A stretch of DNA of 34,370 nt, taken from the NCBI GenBank assembly GCA_913056515.1, contig CAJXMP010000011.1:1-34370 (forward strand), read 5' to 3'. The DNA comes from an uncultured Lewinella sp. Its GTDB lineage: Bacteria; Bacteroidota; Bacteroidia; Chitinophagales; Saprospiraceae. The notes under the pieces were generated by a model that saw only the letters and a program-made list of their open reading frames with translations, did no database searches and was not told the origin of the DNA. Positions 8,106 to 16,318 of the stretch are shown here, piece after piece (position 1 is the first letter of the stretch; each line of letters begins with the position of its first letter). The translations under genes were made by a program, and so were the position numbers.

Positions 8106-8606
8106 TTATTGTTTAGAGTACTTTTCAAGGTACTTTTCTAATTCTTCTTCATCTCCAGGATTGTAGCTACTATGCGTATATACAATATTCCCTTTTTTAT
8201 CTACTAAGAAAGTCTGTGGAATAAAGTTGAAATTAAAGGCATTTTCCATCTCTGCTTGCTCAGCAGAAAGGATGGTATACTCCCAACCTTTAGATTCCAC
8301 CATCGGACCCACTTGTGCCATATTTCTTCTAGTATCAATAGTGATGGCTACTAACTCCGCATTATAGTCATTTTGCCAATCTTCATATAGATAAGAAATA
8401 GCGTCCAGTTCATTTTGGCAAGGCTTACACCAAGTTGCCCAGAAGCTAATTATCGTTAACTTATCATCCGGTTGACCATAAGTATCTAATAGGTTGATGG
8501 TTTTCCCATTTAATGTTTTAGCATTCGCACTTGGAAGCTTCTTTTGTGCAAAAGCAACTAAAGCAAAAAGACTCAAAGCAACAGTAAGACAATATCTAAG
8601 TTTCAT
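8106..8606 (-). CDS. TlpA-family periplasmic thiol-disulfide oxidoreductase
   Basis: A secreted thioredoxin-fold protein that probably reduces or exchanges disulfides in envelope proteins. Residues 1-20 form a signal peptide (LSLFALVAFA). The AhpC/TSA-Redoxin-like core starts near 30 and has the active site WCKPC (C60, C63) and the cis-proline P130 in NFIPQTFLVD. At 166 aa it is a single-domain member, without the N-terminal DUF4369 domain found in many Bacteroidota relatives. It is alone on its transcript, with an exact TAnnTTTG promoter element upstream and a terminator downstream. It is divergent from a DUF6029 gene and an Omp28-like gene whose products also carry cysteine pairs. Confidence 0.92.
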   Translation of the reverse strand: MKLRYCLTVALSLFALVAFAQKKLPSANAKTLNGKTINLLDTYGQPDDKLTIISFWATWCKPCQNELDAISYLYEDWQNDYNAELVAITIDTRRNMAQVGPMVESKGWEYTILSAEQAEMENAFNFNFIPQTFLVDKKGNIVYTHSSYNPGDEEELEKYLEKYSKQ

Positions 8607-8626
8607 GGCTTATATTATTTTTATTT

Positions 8627-8634
8627 CAAAAGTA
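8627..8634 (-). promoter_or_regulatory. Predicted -7 element TACTTTTG of the TlpA-like gene
   Basis: On the minus strand TACTTTTG matches TAnnTTTG exactly, 20 bases before the ATG at 8606. A TTTG occurs 13 bases upstream of it, closer than the usual -33 spacing, so only the -7 part is convincing. Confidence 0.45.
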
Positions 8635-8732
8635 CCTACAAGAAATGCAAAAAAGAAAATTTAATTGCGTGGATTGTAGAATATTTAACATGAATAAAAG
8701 ATAATTAAGGGATTTTTTCAGAATACTTTAAC

Positions 8733-8762
8733 TTGTTGCCAATTTTACAACATATGAATTTG
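8733..8762 (+). promoter_or_regulatory. Predicted promoter of the DUF6029 gene (TTG N19 TGAATTTG)
   Basis: TTG at 8733-8735 and TGAATTTG at 8755-8762 are separated by 19 bases, a canonical Bacteroidota spacing, with one mismatch in the -7 element. This puts transcription start near 8769 and argues for translation from the ATG at 8784 rather than from upstream in-frame starts. Confidence 0.4.
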
Positions 8763-8783
8763 CACATCAAAAATATAAGGTTA

Positions 8784-10457
8784 ATGAAACGCGCAATTCT
8801 TTTTTTATTGGTTTTGAGTTGTTCGATGGGAATAACTGCGCAAAATGACGGTGGAAGACTAAGTGGGAAACTACACATCAACGCAAATGTCTTTTTAAGA
8901 GATTCTTTAATTGGAGCTTCTAATACGCCACAATTTGATCATCAATTCTTCGGGTCTGAATCCTGGATGAATTTGAATTATTCGAACTGGGGATTTGATT
9001 TTGGGATTCGATTCGATTTTTTCCAGAATTCAAACTTACGTAATCCAAGAGCATCCTATTCTGGCGAAGGAATTGGACTGTGGTATGTTCGAAAGAAAAT
9101 CGATAATCTGGATTTTACCGTAGGTTATTTTTATGATCAGATTGGTTCGGGAATAATTTATCGCTCTTATGAAGAACGTGGTTTACCCATTGATAATGCA
9201 CTATACGGTATTAGAGGCATTTATTCCATTAATGAGGATTGGAGTTTGAAAGCATTTTCTGGAAAGCAAAAACAATTATTTACTTCCTATGAATCTTTGA
9301 TATCAGGTGTGAATCTAGATGGATTCTACATGCCAAACGAAGAGAAGAATTTAACCTTTGCACCCGGACTAGGCTTTGTTAAACGGACCTTAGATGATAA
9401 TTCAATGAATGCTTTGGTCGCGTCCCTTGGTGATTATCTGCCAGAGGATTTGTTCATTCCAACCTATAATGCTTACGCCTTTACTTTTTATAACACTTTG
9501 ACTGCAGGGAAATTCAACTGGTATGTTGAAGGAGCCTACAAGACACAGGATAATATTGTGGATTTGGAAGGAGAGCGTGTTTCTAAATTCACTGGAGATA
9601 CGATTGTAGGTTCTCAATTCGTAGGGGAAGAAGGAACGGTATTTTACTCTTCAATATCCTATGCGAATAAAGGCTGGGGACTTTCCCTAGAAGGCAAGCG
9701 TACGGAAAATTTTGGATTCAGAACCCGCCCACAAGAGACTTTGAATAACGGTTTGGTAAACTTTTTACCGCCTATGGCAAGAACGCATACTTATCGACTC
9801 CTAGCAAGATATGCACCTGCCACTCAGGATAAAGGAGAACTAGCATTGAAAGCGGATATACGTTACGCGCCATCTCGAAAAATGTTGTTTAATGCCAGTT
9901 ATTCGCATATCGTCACTTTAGACAATGCTCCACTTTACGATGAGTTTTATTTTGAATATACTTATAAACCCAAACGAACATTCAAGTTGACTACTGGTTT
10001 GCAGATGCAAACCTATAACCAAGAAGTCTTTGAGTTCAAACCAGGTGTGCCAATTGTTGAAACTTTTACGCCTTTTGTGGATGTATTCTACAAGTTGAGT
10101 AAAAAGCGCTCAGTAAGATTCGAGGGTCAATACATGATTACAGGTGAAGACAAAGGAGTCAAACATGATTTTGGAGATTGGATCTATGGGGGATTAGAGT
10201 ATAATTTCTCGAACAAATTCTCCATTTCTTTGACGGATATGTTCAATGTTGCTCCAGGTAAAAATTCACCAACTGATGATTCTGGTGAAAAATTGGCCAT
10301 CCACTATCCAAGGTTTGATGTGTTTTACATCAAGGGGCCAACACGCGTATCCATCGGGTATGTTAAACAGGTTCAAGGGATAGTATGTTCTGGAGGCGTA
10401 TGCCGTCTAGAACCCGCCTTCAGTGGTGTGCGAGCGAATTTAACTACAAGCTTTTAA
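8784..10457 (+). CDS. DUF6029 family outer-membrane beta-barrel protein
   Basis: A predicted outer-membrane barrel of a Bacteroidota-specific family of unknown function. The chosen start gives a signal peptide (MKRAILFLLVLSCSMGITAQ). Alternating aromatic/hydrophobic strands fill the rest, with features such as GYFYDQIGSGIIYRSYEERGL near 125-147. The C-terminus has VCSGGVC (C535, C540) and a terminal aromatic strand ending TTSF. No TonB plug is present. An open frame begins at 8733, but the predicted promoter and signal peptide favour 8784, giving 557 aa. The gene is followed after four bases by an Omp28-like lipoprotein gene and faces a TlpA gene. The family assignment is from memory of its sequence pattern. 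Confidence 0.8.
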   Translation: MKRAILFLLVLSCSMGITAQNDGGRLSGKLHINANVFLRDSLIGASNTPQFDHQFFGSESWMNLNYSNWGFDFGIRFDFFQNSNLRNPRASYSGEGIGLWYVRKKIDNLDFTVGYFYDQIGSGIIYRSYEERGLPIDNALYGIRGIYSINEDWSLKAFSGKQKQLFTSYESLISGVNLDGFYMPNEEKNLTFAPGLGFVKRTLDDNSMNALVASLGDYLPEDLFIPTYNAYAFTFYNTLTAGKFNWYVEGAYKTQDNIVDLEGERVSKFTGDTIVGSQFVGEEGTVFYSSISYANKGWGLSLEGKRTENFGFRTRPQETLNNGLVNFLPPMARTHTYRLLARYAPATQDKGELALKADIRYAPSRKMLFNASYSHIVTLDNAPLYDEFYFEYTYKPKRTFKLTTGLQMQTYNQEVFEFKPGVPIVETFTPFVDVFYKLSKKRSVRFEGQYMITGEDKGVKHDFGDWIYGGLEYNFSNKFSISLTDMFNVAPGKNSPTDDSGEKLAIHYPRFDVFYIKGPTRVSIGYVKQVQGIVCSGGVCRLEPAFSGVRANLTTSF

Positions 10458-10461
10458 AATA

Positions 10462-11298
10462 ATGATGATGAAAAACAAACTCTTTCTAATTGTATTACTA
10501 GCAGCCTTCAGCTTTGGCTGTGAAGAGATTCCGCCAGTGGTAGGAATGGATATGACACCTATTGATCCTACGGAGGAACAAGTGAAGAATGTATTGATTG
10601 AAGAATATACTGGTGTGCAATGTGTGAATTGTCCAGCAGGAGCTGCTTTAATTGATGGAATGAAACAGCAATATGGGAGCAGATTGGTTCCAATTGCAGT
10701 ACATGCAGGAGGATTTGCTTTTCCAATTTCAGGCGCTTCAACACAAGTATTTTTTAATACAAGTACAAATGCTTACATGAATTTTGTAGGTACACCATTG
10801 GCCTATCCAGCTGCTAATGTTGATCGCAAACTATTTGATAGTCAATTAGATATTATACAAGGTGCCAGTGATTGGGCTGCATCCGTTGCGGAACGTTTAG
10901 AAGAAGAATTACTGGTAGAAGTATTTATCACTTCAGAATACGATGATAGTAATAGGACAGCGAATGTAACGGTAGATTTAAATCCATTAGCTAGTGTAGA
11001 CCATGAAGATTTAATTCTAACGGTTGTCTTGTTAGAGGATGGCATTGTTGATGCACAAATAACACCTGATGGTACAGAACTAGATTATGTGCATAAACAT
11101 GTACTAAGAGATTTCTTTACATCTACGAATGGAAATTCAATTGCACCCTTACAGGTGGGTAATGTGGTCAGTAATGAGTTTTCTTTAGTATTAAACGAAG
11201 ATTTTGTGGCTGAAAACTGTGAAGTAGTAGCCTTTGTAAGTAGGGGAGGCGCAGATAAAGAGGTCTTTCAAGTCAATGCAGTTCATTTGACTGAATAA
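10462..11298 (+). CDS. Omp28-related outer-membrane lipoprotein with CxxC
   Basis: A lipoprotein: the signal segment MMMKNKLFLIVLLAAFSFGC has its lipobox cysteine at C20. The mature part opens with a thioredoxin-like strand-helix, VLIEEYTGVQCVNCPAGAAL, whose CVNC (C54, C57) is a redox-type CxxC. This matches the Omp28 family first known from Porphyromonas gingivalis. The second half (about 150-278) looks like a beta-sandwich. Length, 278 aa, is normal. Function is unproven in the family; here a thiol role is suggested by CxxC and the nearby TlpA gene. Three consecutive ATG codons at 10462, 10465 and 10468 make the exact start ambiguous. Co-transcription with the DUF6029 gene is likely, ended by the strong hairpin at 11312. 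Confidence 0.87.
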   Translation: MMMKNKLFLIVLLAAFSFGCEEIPPVVGMDMTPIDPTEEQVKNVLIEEYTGVQCVNCPAGAALIDGMKQQYGSRLVPIAVHAGGFAFPISGASTQVFFNTSTNAYMNFVGTPLAYPAANVDRKLFDSQLDIIQGASDWAASVAERLEEELLVEVFITSEYDDSNRTANVTVDLNPLASVDHEDLILTVVLLEDGIVDAQITPDGTELDYVHKHVLRDFFTSTNGNSIAPLQVGNVVSNEFSLVLNEDFVAENCEVVAFVSRGGADKEVFQVNAVHLTE

Positions 11299-11311
11299 AG
11301 GAAAGCAGAAT

Positions 11312-11362
11312 AAAAAAATGGGGCGTATGCATGAAAACAAATTGCATACGCCCCATTTTTTT
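11312..11362 (+). terminator. Strong intrinsic terminator after the Omp28-like gene
   Basis: The arms 11312-11331 and 11343-11362 are perfect inverted repeats of 20 bases with core ATGGGGCGTATGCA, an 11-base loop and a seven-T run. With seven A on the other side it could also act leftward. Confidence 0.92.
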
Positions 11363-11404
11363 ATATTCTTGCTGTCTAATACCAATTAAACCATCAGAAA
11401 ATTA

Positions 11405-11412
11405 TATTTTTG
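11405..11412 (+). promoter_or_regulatory. Predicted -7 element TATTTTTG of pheT
   Basis: An exact TAnnTTTG match 59 bases before the pheT ATG. No TTG stands at the expected upstream distance, so the -33 part is missing or divergent. Confidence 0.45.
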
Positions 11413-11433
11413 GCTTCTAAAATAGACCAATTT

Positions 11434-11450
11434 ATCCTCTTCTAGAGGAT
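11434..11450 (+). promoter_or_regulatory. Leader hairpin upstream of pheT
   Basis: ATCCTCT, loop TCT and AGAGGAT form a perfect seven-pair stem in the predicted leader of pheT, 20 bases before the ATG. No T-run follows, so this is not an attenuator terminator. No leader peptide rich in phenylalanine is seen. An effect on translation is possible but unproven. Confidence 0.35.
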
Positions 11451-11470
11451 TCTAATTAATACAGGAATAC

Positions 11471-13909
11471 ATGAAAGTTTCACTAAGTTGGCTAAAAAGC
11501 TACTTGAATCTAGATATGCCTGCTGAAGAGATAGGAGATATCCTTACAGACATAGGTTTGGAGGTTGAAGGGATGGAAGAAGTGGAGAGTGTACCCGGTG
11601 GATTGAAAGGGCTCGTGATAGGGGAGGTAAAGACCTGTGAGCGTCATCCAAACGCAGACAAATTAAGTTTAACAACAGTTGATGTTGGTGGAGAGGAAGA
11701 TCTTCAGATAGTCTGTGGCGCACCCAATGTGGCTGCAGGACAAAAAGTAGTCGTGGCTACCGTTGGTACCCTGTTGTATCCTACATCAGGAGAGCCTTTT
11801 AAGATAAAAAAAGGTAAAATCAGAGGTGAAGTGTCCATGGGGATGATTTGTGCAGAGGATGAAATAGGATTGGGAACTAGCCATGCTGGCATTATGGTGC
11901 TTCCTGCTGAAGTAAAAGCAGGTACCCTGGCTTCCGCTTACTTTGATTTGGAATCGGATATCGTTTATGAAATCGGATTAACACCAAATAGGTCTGATGC
12001 GACTTGTCATATGGGCGTAGCTAAAGATTTAGCAGCAAGCCTAAGAATCAATAATGGATTTACAGGCAAGGTGAACTTGCCGGATGTTTCTGAATTTAAA
12101 GCAGGATCTAAGGCTGTTATCCCAGTGACTATAGAACAAGCTGATGCTTGTCCTAGGTATGCCGGCGTGCTTATTGAGGGATTAGAGGTGAAAGAATCTC
12201 CAGATTGGTTGAAACAGCGATTGAATAGTATTGGGATTAAATCTACTAATAATGTGGTGGATGTAACCAACTTTATCTTGCATGATATGGGTCAGCCCTT
12301 ACATGCTTTTGATTTAGATAAGATTGGAGGAGGGGCTATTCGTGTTAAAACGGTAGACGCTGGTACGGAGTTTGTTGCACTAGATGAATCCGTAATTAAA
12401 CTTCGAGGGGACGACCTAATGATCTGTGATGCCAATGGAAAAGGCATGTGTATTGCAGGTGTGTACGGCGGTCTAAATAGTGGTGTTAGTGATACTACAA
12501 CAAGTATTTTCTTAGAGTCGGCGCATTTCAACGCAGGATATGTCAGGGTAAGTAGTATGAAACACAACTTGCGCACAGATGCTGCTAAGGTTTTTGAAAA
12601 AGGGTCTGATCCGAATATAGCGGTACATGCTTTAAAGCGCGCGGCTATTTTGATCACGGAAGTAGCTGGAGGTGAGGTTTCATCTGAAATTTTTGATCAT
12701 TATCCGGAAACCATTCAGCCTGTTGAAATTAGTTTGACTTATAAGTATATCAATCAACTTATTGGAACCAACATTCCAGAGGAGCAAATTCACCAAATCA
12801 TGGATGCGCTTGAAATGGATGTGACGACCAAAACTGCAGATGGATTTACGGTTAAGATACCTACTAACAAAGCTGATGTGACCAGACCAGCTGATGTTGC
12901 AGAGGAAATTTTGAGAATTTACGGCTTGAATAATGTGCCTATGCCAGCTGATTTTAAGATGGCAGTAAATGTTGGAAAACATCCAGATCCAAGAAAGGTA
13001 CAAGCGGAGATAGCATCTCTATTAGTAGGAAATGGTTTCAATGAAATCATGGGGGTCAGCCTGAAGATGTCTGAAGTGTATAAATCTGTTTTGCCTTACC
13101 AAGATGAAGAATTGGTTTATGTGAATAATACTTCTAATGTTACACATGATATCATGCGACCAGATATGTTGATTTCTGGTTTGATGGCTGTGGAGCATAA
13201 TCAGAATAGGCAGCATGCTGATTTGAGTTTATTCGAATTTGGAAGATCATACCGTAAAGAGGAGGACCAATTTATTGAGAAGCAGCACCTGAGCTTGTTT
13301 ATGACGGGTATGCGCAGTAGTGAAAGTTGGTTAAATCCAAAGCAGACTAAAGTTGATGTATATAGCTTGAAAGCAGTAGTTGATCACTTGCTTAACAGAT
13401 TTGGCTTAAGTAATCTTCAAGAGACTGCTTATTCGGATGAAACATATGCCTTTGCTTTGCGTTATCATAGAGGACCTCAAGTGTTAGCTACATTTGGAAT
13501 GGTTCAACCAAAGATTGCAAAGGCAATGGGTATTAAGTCTGAAGTTTTCTATGCTGATTTGAATTGGAAAGCACTGATTAAGACCCTTAAAAAGCAGAAA
13601 ATTCACTTTGAGCCGATGTCAAAATTTCCATCAGTTCGAAGAGATTTAGCTTTAGTTATTGAAAATTCTGTAAAATTTAGTGATATTGTACAGATAGCAA
13701 AGAAGCAAGGAAAGAAGCTTTTGAAGTCTGTCAACCTTTTTGATGTTTATCGAAGCGAGGAACAGCTTGGACCGGATAAGAAATCATACGCAGTTAGTTT
13801 TGTGTTTGAGGATCCGACCAAAACCTTAAAAGATAAAGAAATCACAAAGCTCATGGATAATTTAATGAAGGATTACGAAACTAAATTATCTGCACAGATT
13901 AGAAGTTAA
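11471..13909 (+). CDS. pheT: Phenylalanine--tRNA ligase beta subunit
   Basis: The beta chain of the alpha2-beta2 phenylalanyl-tRNA synthetase, which binds tRNA-Phe and edits mischarged Tyr-tRNA-Phe. Visible domains are an N-terminal B1 part (MKVSLSWLKSYLNLD), an EMAP/OB tRNA-binding domain (about 40-155: GLVIGEVKTCERHPNADKLS), the B3/B4 editing domain (about 215-395), the B5 domain (about 405-475), the synthetase-like core, and the FDX-ACB anticodon-binding domain (about 718-811: KFPSVRRDLALVIE). Length of 812 aa matches Bacteroidota PheT. The alpha subunit gene is not in the window, as is common in this phylum. AGGA lies eight bases before the ATG. It heads a cluster with a coiled-coil gene, zapA and rny. 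Confidence 0.97.
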   Translation: MKVSLSWLKSYLNLDMPAEEIGDILTDIGLEVEGMEEVESVPGGLKGLVIGEVKTCERHPNADKLSLTTVDVGGEEDLQIVCGAPNVAAGQKVVVATVGTLLYPTSGEPFKIKKGKIRGEVSMGMICAEDEIGLGTSHAGIMVLPAEVKAGTLASAYFDLESDIVYEIGLTPNRSDATCHMGVAKDLAASLRINNGFTGKVNLPDVSEFKAGSKAVIPVTIEQADACPRYAGVLIEGLEVKESPDWLKQRLNSIGIKSTNNVVDVTNFILHDMGQPLHAFDLDKIGGGAIRVKTVDAGTEFVALDESVIKLRGDDLMICDANGKGMCIAGVYGGLNSGVSDTTTSIFLESAHFNAGYVRVSSMKHNLRTDAAKVFEKGSDPNIAVHALKRAAILITEVAGGEVSSEIFDHYPETIQPVEISLTYKYINQLIGTNIPEEQIHQIMDALEMDVTTKTADGFTVKIPTNKADVTRPADVAEEILRIYGLNNVPMPADFKMAVNVGKHPDPRKVQAEIASLLVGNGFNEIMGVSLKMSEVYKSVLPYQDEELVYVNNTSNVTHDIMRPDMLISGLMAVEHNQNRQHADLSLFEFGRSYRKEEDQFIEKQHLSLFMTGMRSSESWLNPKQTKVDVYSLKAVVDHLLNRFGLSNLQETAYSDETYAFALRYHRGPQVLATFGMVQPKIAKAMGIKSEVFYADLNWKALIKTLKKQKIHFEPMSKFPSVRRDLALVIENSVKFSDIVQIAKKQGKKLLKSVNLFDVYRSEEQLGPDKKSYAVSFVFEDPTKTLKDKEITKLMDNLMKDYETKLSAQIRS

Positions 13910-13937
13910 TTGATTTGCTTTGCATACATTAGAGGAT

Positions 13938-14234
13938 ATGCAAATAGACCAAAGAGTATCAGATATATATAAAAAAGTCCTGCGATTGGCAGAGCAGAAA
14001 GAGTATTATCATAAACTCTGCTTGCAGCTGCAGGCCAACAATAAAGAACTTACTGAAAAGCTGTATGAGCGAGAAAATGCTTTTCAGGATATTTTGGAAA
14101 AACTGGAAGAAGCGGAAGATAGATTTAGGAGTAAAACAGAAAGTGACCCGAAAGAAAAAGCTCAGCTTAAGAAAAAATTAGAGCAACACGTTAAGGATAT
14201 TGACGATTGCATAGATTGGTTAAAAAATATCTAA
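13938..14234 (+). CDS. Small coiled-coil protein before zapA
   Basis: A 98 aa, highly charged, almost wholly helical protein with no signal peptide or membrane segment. Heptad-like spacing runs from VSDIYKKVLRLAEQKE through LTEKLYERENAFQDILEKLEEAE, then a hinge (SKTESDPKEK), a second helix and a C-terminal IDDCIDWLKNI. A gene of this sort is regularly found between pheT and zapA in Bacteroidota and is annotated only as hypothetical. I chose the ATG at 13938, which has AGAGGAT close upstream, over a TTG-started extension at 13920. It lies 28 bases after pheT and 10 bases before zapA, so co-expression with zapA is likely. A role with ZapA at the division ring, like ZapB in proteobacteria, is inference. 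Confidence 0.85.
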   Translation: MQIDQRVSDIYKKVLRLAEQKEYYHKLCLQLQANNKELTEKLYERENAFQDILEKLEEAEDRFRSKTESDPKEKAQLKKKLEQHVKDIDDCIDWLKNI

Positions 14235-14244
14235 ATAGGCATAA

Positions 14245-14535
14245 ATGGATACTTCAGTTAAGGATAAAATGGATATTCAAATACTGGATAGGACTTACCC
14301 TATTGAGGTGTCGCCTGATAATAGAGCAGCCTTAGAGCTGGTGGTTAGTGATCTGAATCAAAAGCTGAACTTGTTTAAAAGCAAATATTCTAATAAGGAT
14401 AAACAGGATAGCCTAGCAATGGTGGCCTTACAATTGGCCGTAGAACTCTCTGAATTTCAGCAGGAGTTCGAAGCTGTGGCAGAAGCAGAACACCTGCTTA
14501 ATAAACTGAATGACGCTTTAGACCAAGTGGTTTAA
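14245..14535 (+). CDS. zapA: Cell division protein ZapA
   Basis: ZapA binds FtsZ and bundles its filaments at mid-cell. The 96 aa sequence has the family layout: an N-terminal globular beta part (MDIQILDRTYPIEVSPDNRAALELVVSDLNQ broken by short turns) and a long C-terminal helix for dimer or tetramer formation (DSLAMVALQLAVELSEFQQEFE onward). There is an alternative start at residue 9 (ATG, MDIQIL); both are plausible. It lies downstream of pheT and the coiled-coil gene and upstream of rny, an order conserved in Bacteroidota. Confidence 0.9.
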   Translation: MDTSVKDKMDIQILDRTYPIEVSPDNRAALELVVSDLNQKLNLFKSKYSNKDKQDSLAMVALQLAVELSEFQQEFEAVAEAEHLLNKLNDALDQVV

Positions 14536-14596
14536 TTTTATTTACTTCCTTTCTTTTTCGTTTGTTCCCATTATATAAATACTAAATCTTAGTAGA

Positions 14597-16285
14597 ATGG
14601 AACAACCTATGATAATGGGTATAGTAGGAGGACTTTTTGCAGGAGTCGTTATAGCCTACTTTGTAGTGAAGTCACTGATGAGTAAAGGCAATAATTCGAA
14701 GATTTCTGAGATGAATGCCAAGTCCGACCTTATCATCAAAGAAGCAAAATTATCTGCTGACCGAATCCTAAATGAGGCTAATAATAAGGCGGATCAAATC
14801 CGATCAAAGTCAGAATCGGAAAATGAACGCATCAAGCAAAAGAAGATTCAGGAAGCCAAGGATAAGTTTGCTCGTATGAAGAGCCAATACGAGACGGAGA
14901 AAACACAACGTCTATTGGATCTAAAAGAACGTGAAATGGAGCTTAAAGCTCTAGATAAAGAGTGGAAGAGTAAAGAGGATAAATACCAGTCTAAAATGCA
15001 AGGTCTAGACAATAGAAAGAATGATCTAGATCAGGTGGAAGCTGAATTAAAAGCTGTTCGAGAGAATTTAGACAAACAATTGAAGATTGTAGCGAAGCGT
15101 AAAGAAGAGCTAGATCGCTCTCACTCGGAGCACATTAAGGCATTAGAAACTGTCGCTCGCTTGAGTGAAGAAGAAGCTAAGGAGCAATTATTGGAACAGG
15201 TGAAGGCTAAGGCGGAGACAGATGCTATGGCTATCATTAAAGATACCGTATCGCAAGCTAAGGCAACAGCTAATAAAGACGCGAAGAAAATCATCATTCA
15301 GACTATCCAACGTATGGGTGCTGAATATACCATTGAAAATACCGTATCCGTATTTAACCTAGATTCGGACGACCTTAAAGGTCAAATCATCGGTAGGGAA
15401 GGACGTAATATTAGAGCTTTAGAAGCTGCTACTGGTGCTGAAATCGTGGTGGATGATACGCCTGAAGCAATCGTGATTTCCTCTTTTGATCCAGTTAGAA
15501 GAGAGGTGGCTAGATTGTCCTTGAAGCGATTAGTAGCCGATGGTCGTATTCACCCTGCCAGAATTGAAGAGATCGTTGCTAAGACGAAAAAGCAATTGGA
15601 AGAGCAAATTATCGAAATAGGGGAACGTACAGTAATCGACCTAGATATCCATGGATTGAATCCATACTTGGTAAAAATGGTAGGTAGAATGCGATTCAGA
15701 TCTTCTTATGGTCAGAACCTATTGAAGCACTCCATAGAAACGGCTAACCTTTGTTCCATCATGGCTGCAGAATTGGGCTTATCACCTAAACAGGCTAAGA
15801 TGGCTAAACGAGCAGGTTTATTACACGATATTGGTAAGGTATCGGAAGAAGAGACTGAATTGAGTCACGCGATTCTAGGTATGAAGTTGTGTGAAAAATA
15901 TAATGAGCATGCAGTAGTATGTAACGCAGTAGGTGCGCACCACGATGAAATCGAAATGAATAATATCATTTCTCCATTGGTACAAGCCTGTGATGCGATT
16001 TCAGGTGCTCGTCCAGGTGCGAGAAGAGAGATTCTTGAATCGTACTTGAAGCGTATTGGAGAGTTGGAAGAATTAGCTATGGGATATGATGGCGTTCAGA
16101 AGGCTTATGCTATGCAGGCAGGTAGAGAACTTCGCGTTATTGTAGAATCTGAAAAGGTTACTGATCAATATGCGGATGATTTAGCCTTTATTATATCAGA
16201 AAAGATTCAAACAGAGATGCAGTATCCGGGTCAAATCAAAGTTACAGTGATTCGGGAGAAACGAGCAGTCTCCTTTGCAAAATAA
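14597..16285 (+). CDS. rny: Ribonuclease Y
   Basis: A membrane-anchored endoribonuclease that starts mRNA decay. An N-terminal transmembrane helix (about 5-27: [19 protein letters not shown]) is followed by a long coiled coil (about 35-210). A KH RNA-binding domain has the [15 protein letters not shown] pattern near 255-270. The HD metal-dependent hydrolase domain has its HD pair at H410-D411 in LLHDIGK. Length of 562 aa is slightly longer than the usual 520 or so, the excess lying in the coiled coil. Sixty-one bases separate it from zapA, with no clear promoter, so it may be read from upstream. It ends at a bidirectional terminator shared with batD. Confidence 0.96.
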   Translation: MEQPMIMGIVGGLFAGVVIAYFVVKSLMSKGNNSKISEMNAKSDLIIKEAKLSADRILNEANNKADQIRSKSESENERIKQKKIQEAKDKFARMKSQYETEKTQRLLDLKEREMELKALDKEWKSKEDKYQSKMQGLDNRKNDLDQVEAELKAVRENLDKQLKIVAKRKEELDRSHSEHIKALETVARLSEEEAKEQLLEQVKAKAETDAMAIIKDTVSQAKATANKDAKKIIIQTIQRMGAEYTIENTVSVFNLDSDDLKGQIIGREGRNIRALEAATGAEIVVDDTPEAIVISSFDPVRREVARLSLKRLVADGRIHPARIEEIVAKTKKQLEEQIIEIGERTVIDLDIHGLNPYLVKMVGRMRFRSSYGQNLLKHSIETANLCSIMAAELGLSPKQAKMAKRAGLLHDIGKVSEEETELSHAILGMKLCEKYNEHAVVCNAVGAHHDEIEMNNIISPLVQACDAISGARPGARREILESYLKRIGELEELAMGYDGVQKAYAMQAGRELRVIVESEKVTDQYADDLAFIISEKIQTEMQYPGQIKVTVIREKRAVSFAK

Positions 16286-16286
16286 T

Positions 16287-16318
16287 AAAAAGGGCAACTC
16301 TACGGAGTTGCCCTTTTT
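16287..16318. terminator. Bidirectional terminator between rny and batD
   Basis: AAAAAGGGCAACTC and its complement GAGTTGCCCTTTTT enclose TACG, giving a C(UACG)G loop of the very stable UNCG type. T-runs on both strands let it end both convergent units. Confidence 0.92.

Noticed and set aside
8733-8783. Upstream TTG-started extension of the DUF6029 gene
   Set aside because: The extension lies within and just after the predicted promoter, and a proper signal peptide begins at 8784.
12007-13216. Several minus-strand open frames inside pheT
   Set aside because: They are shadows of a well-conserved gene and lack signals of their own.
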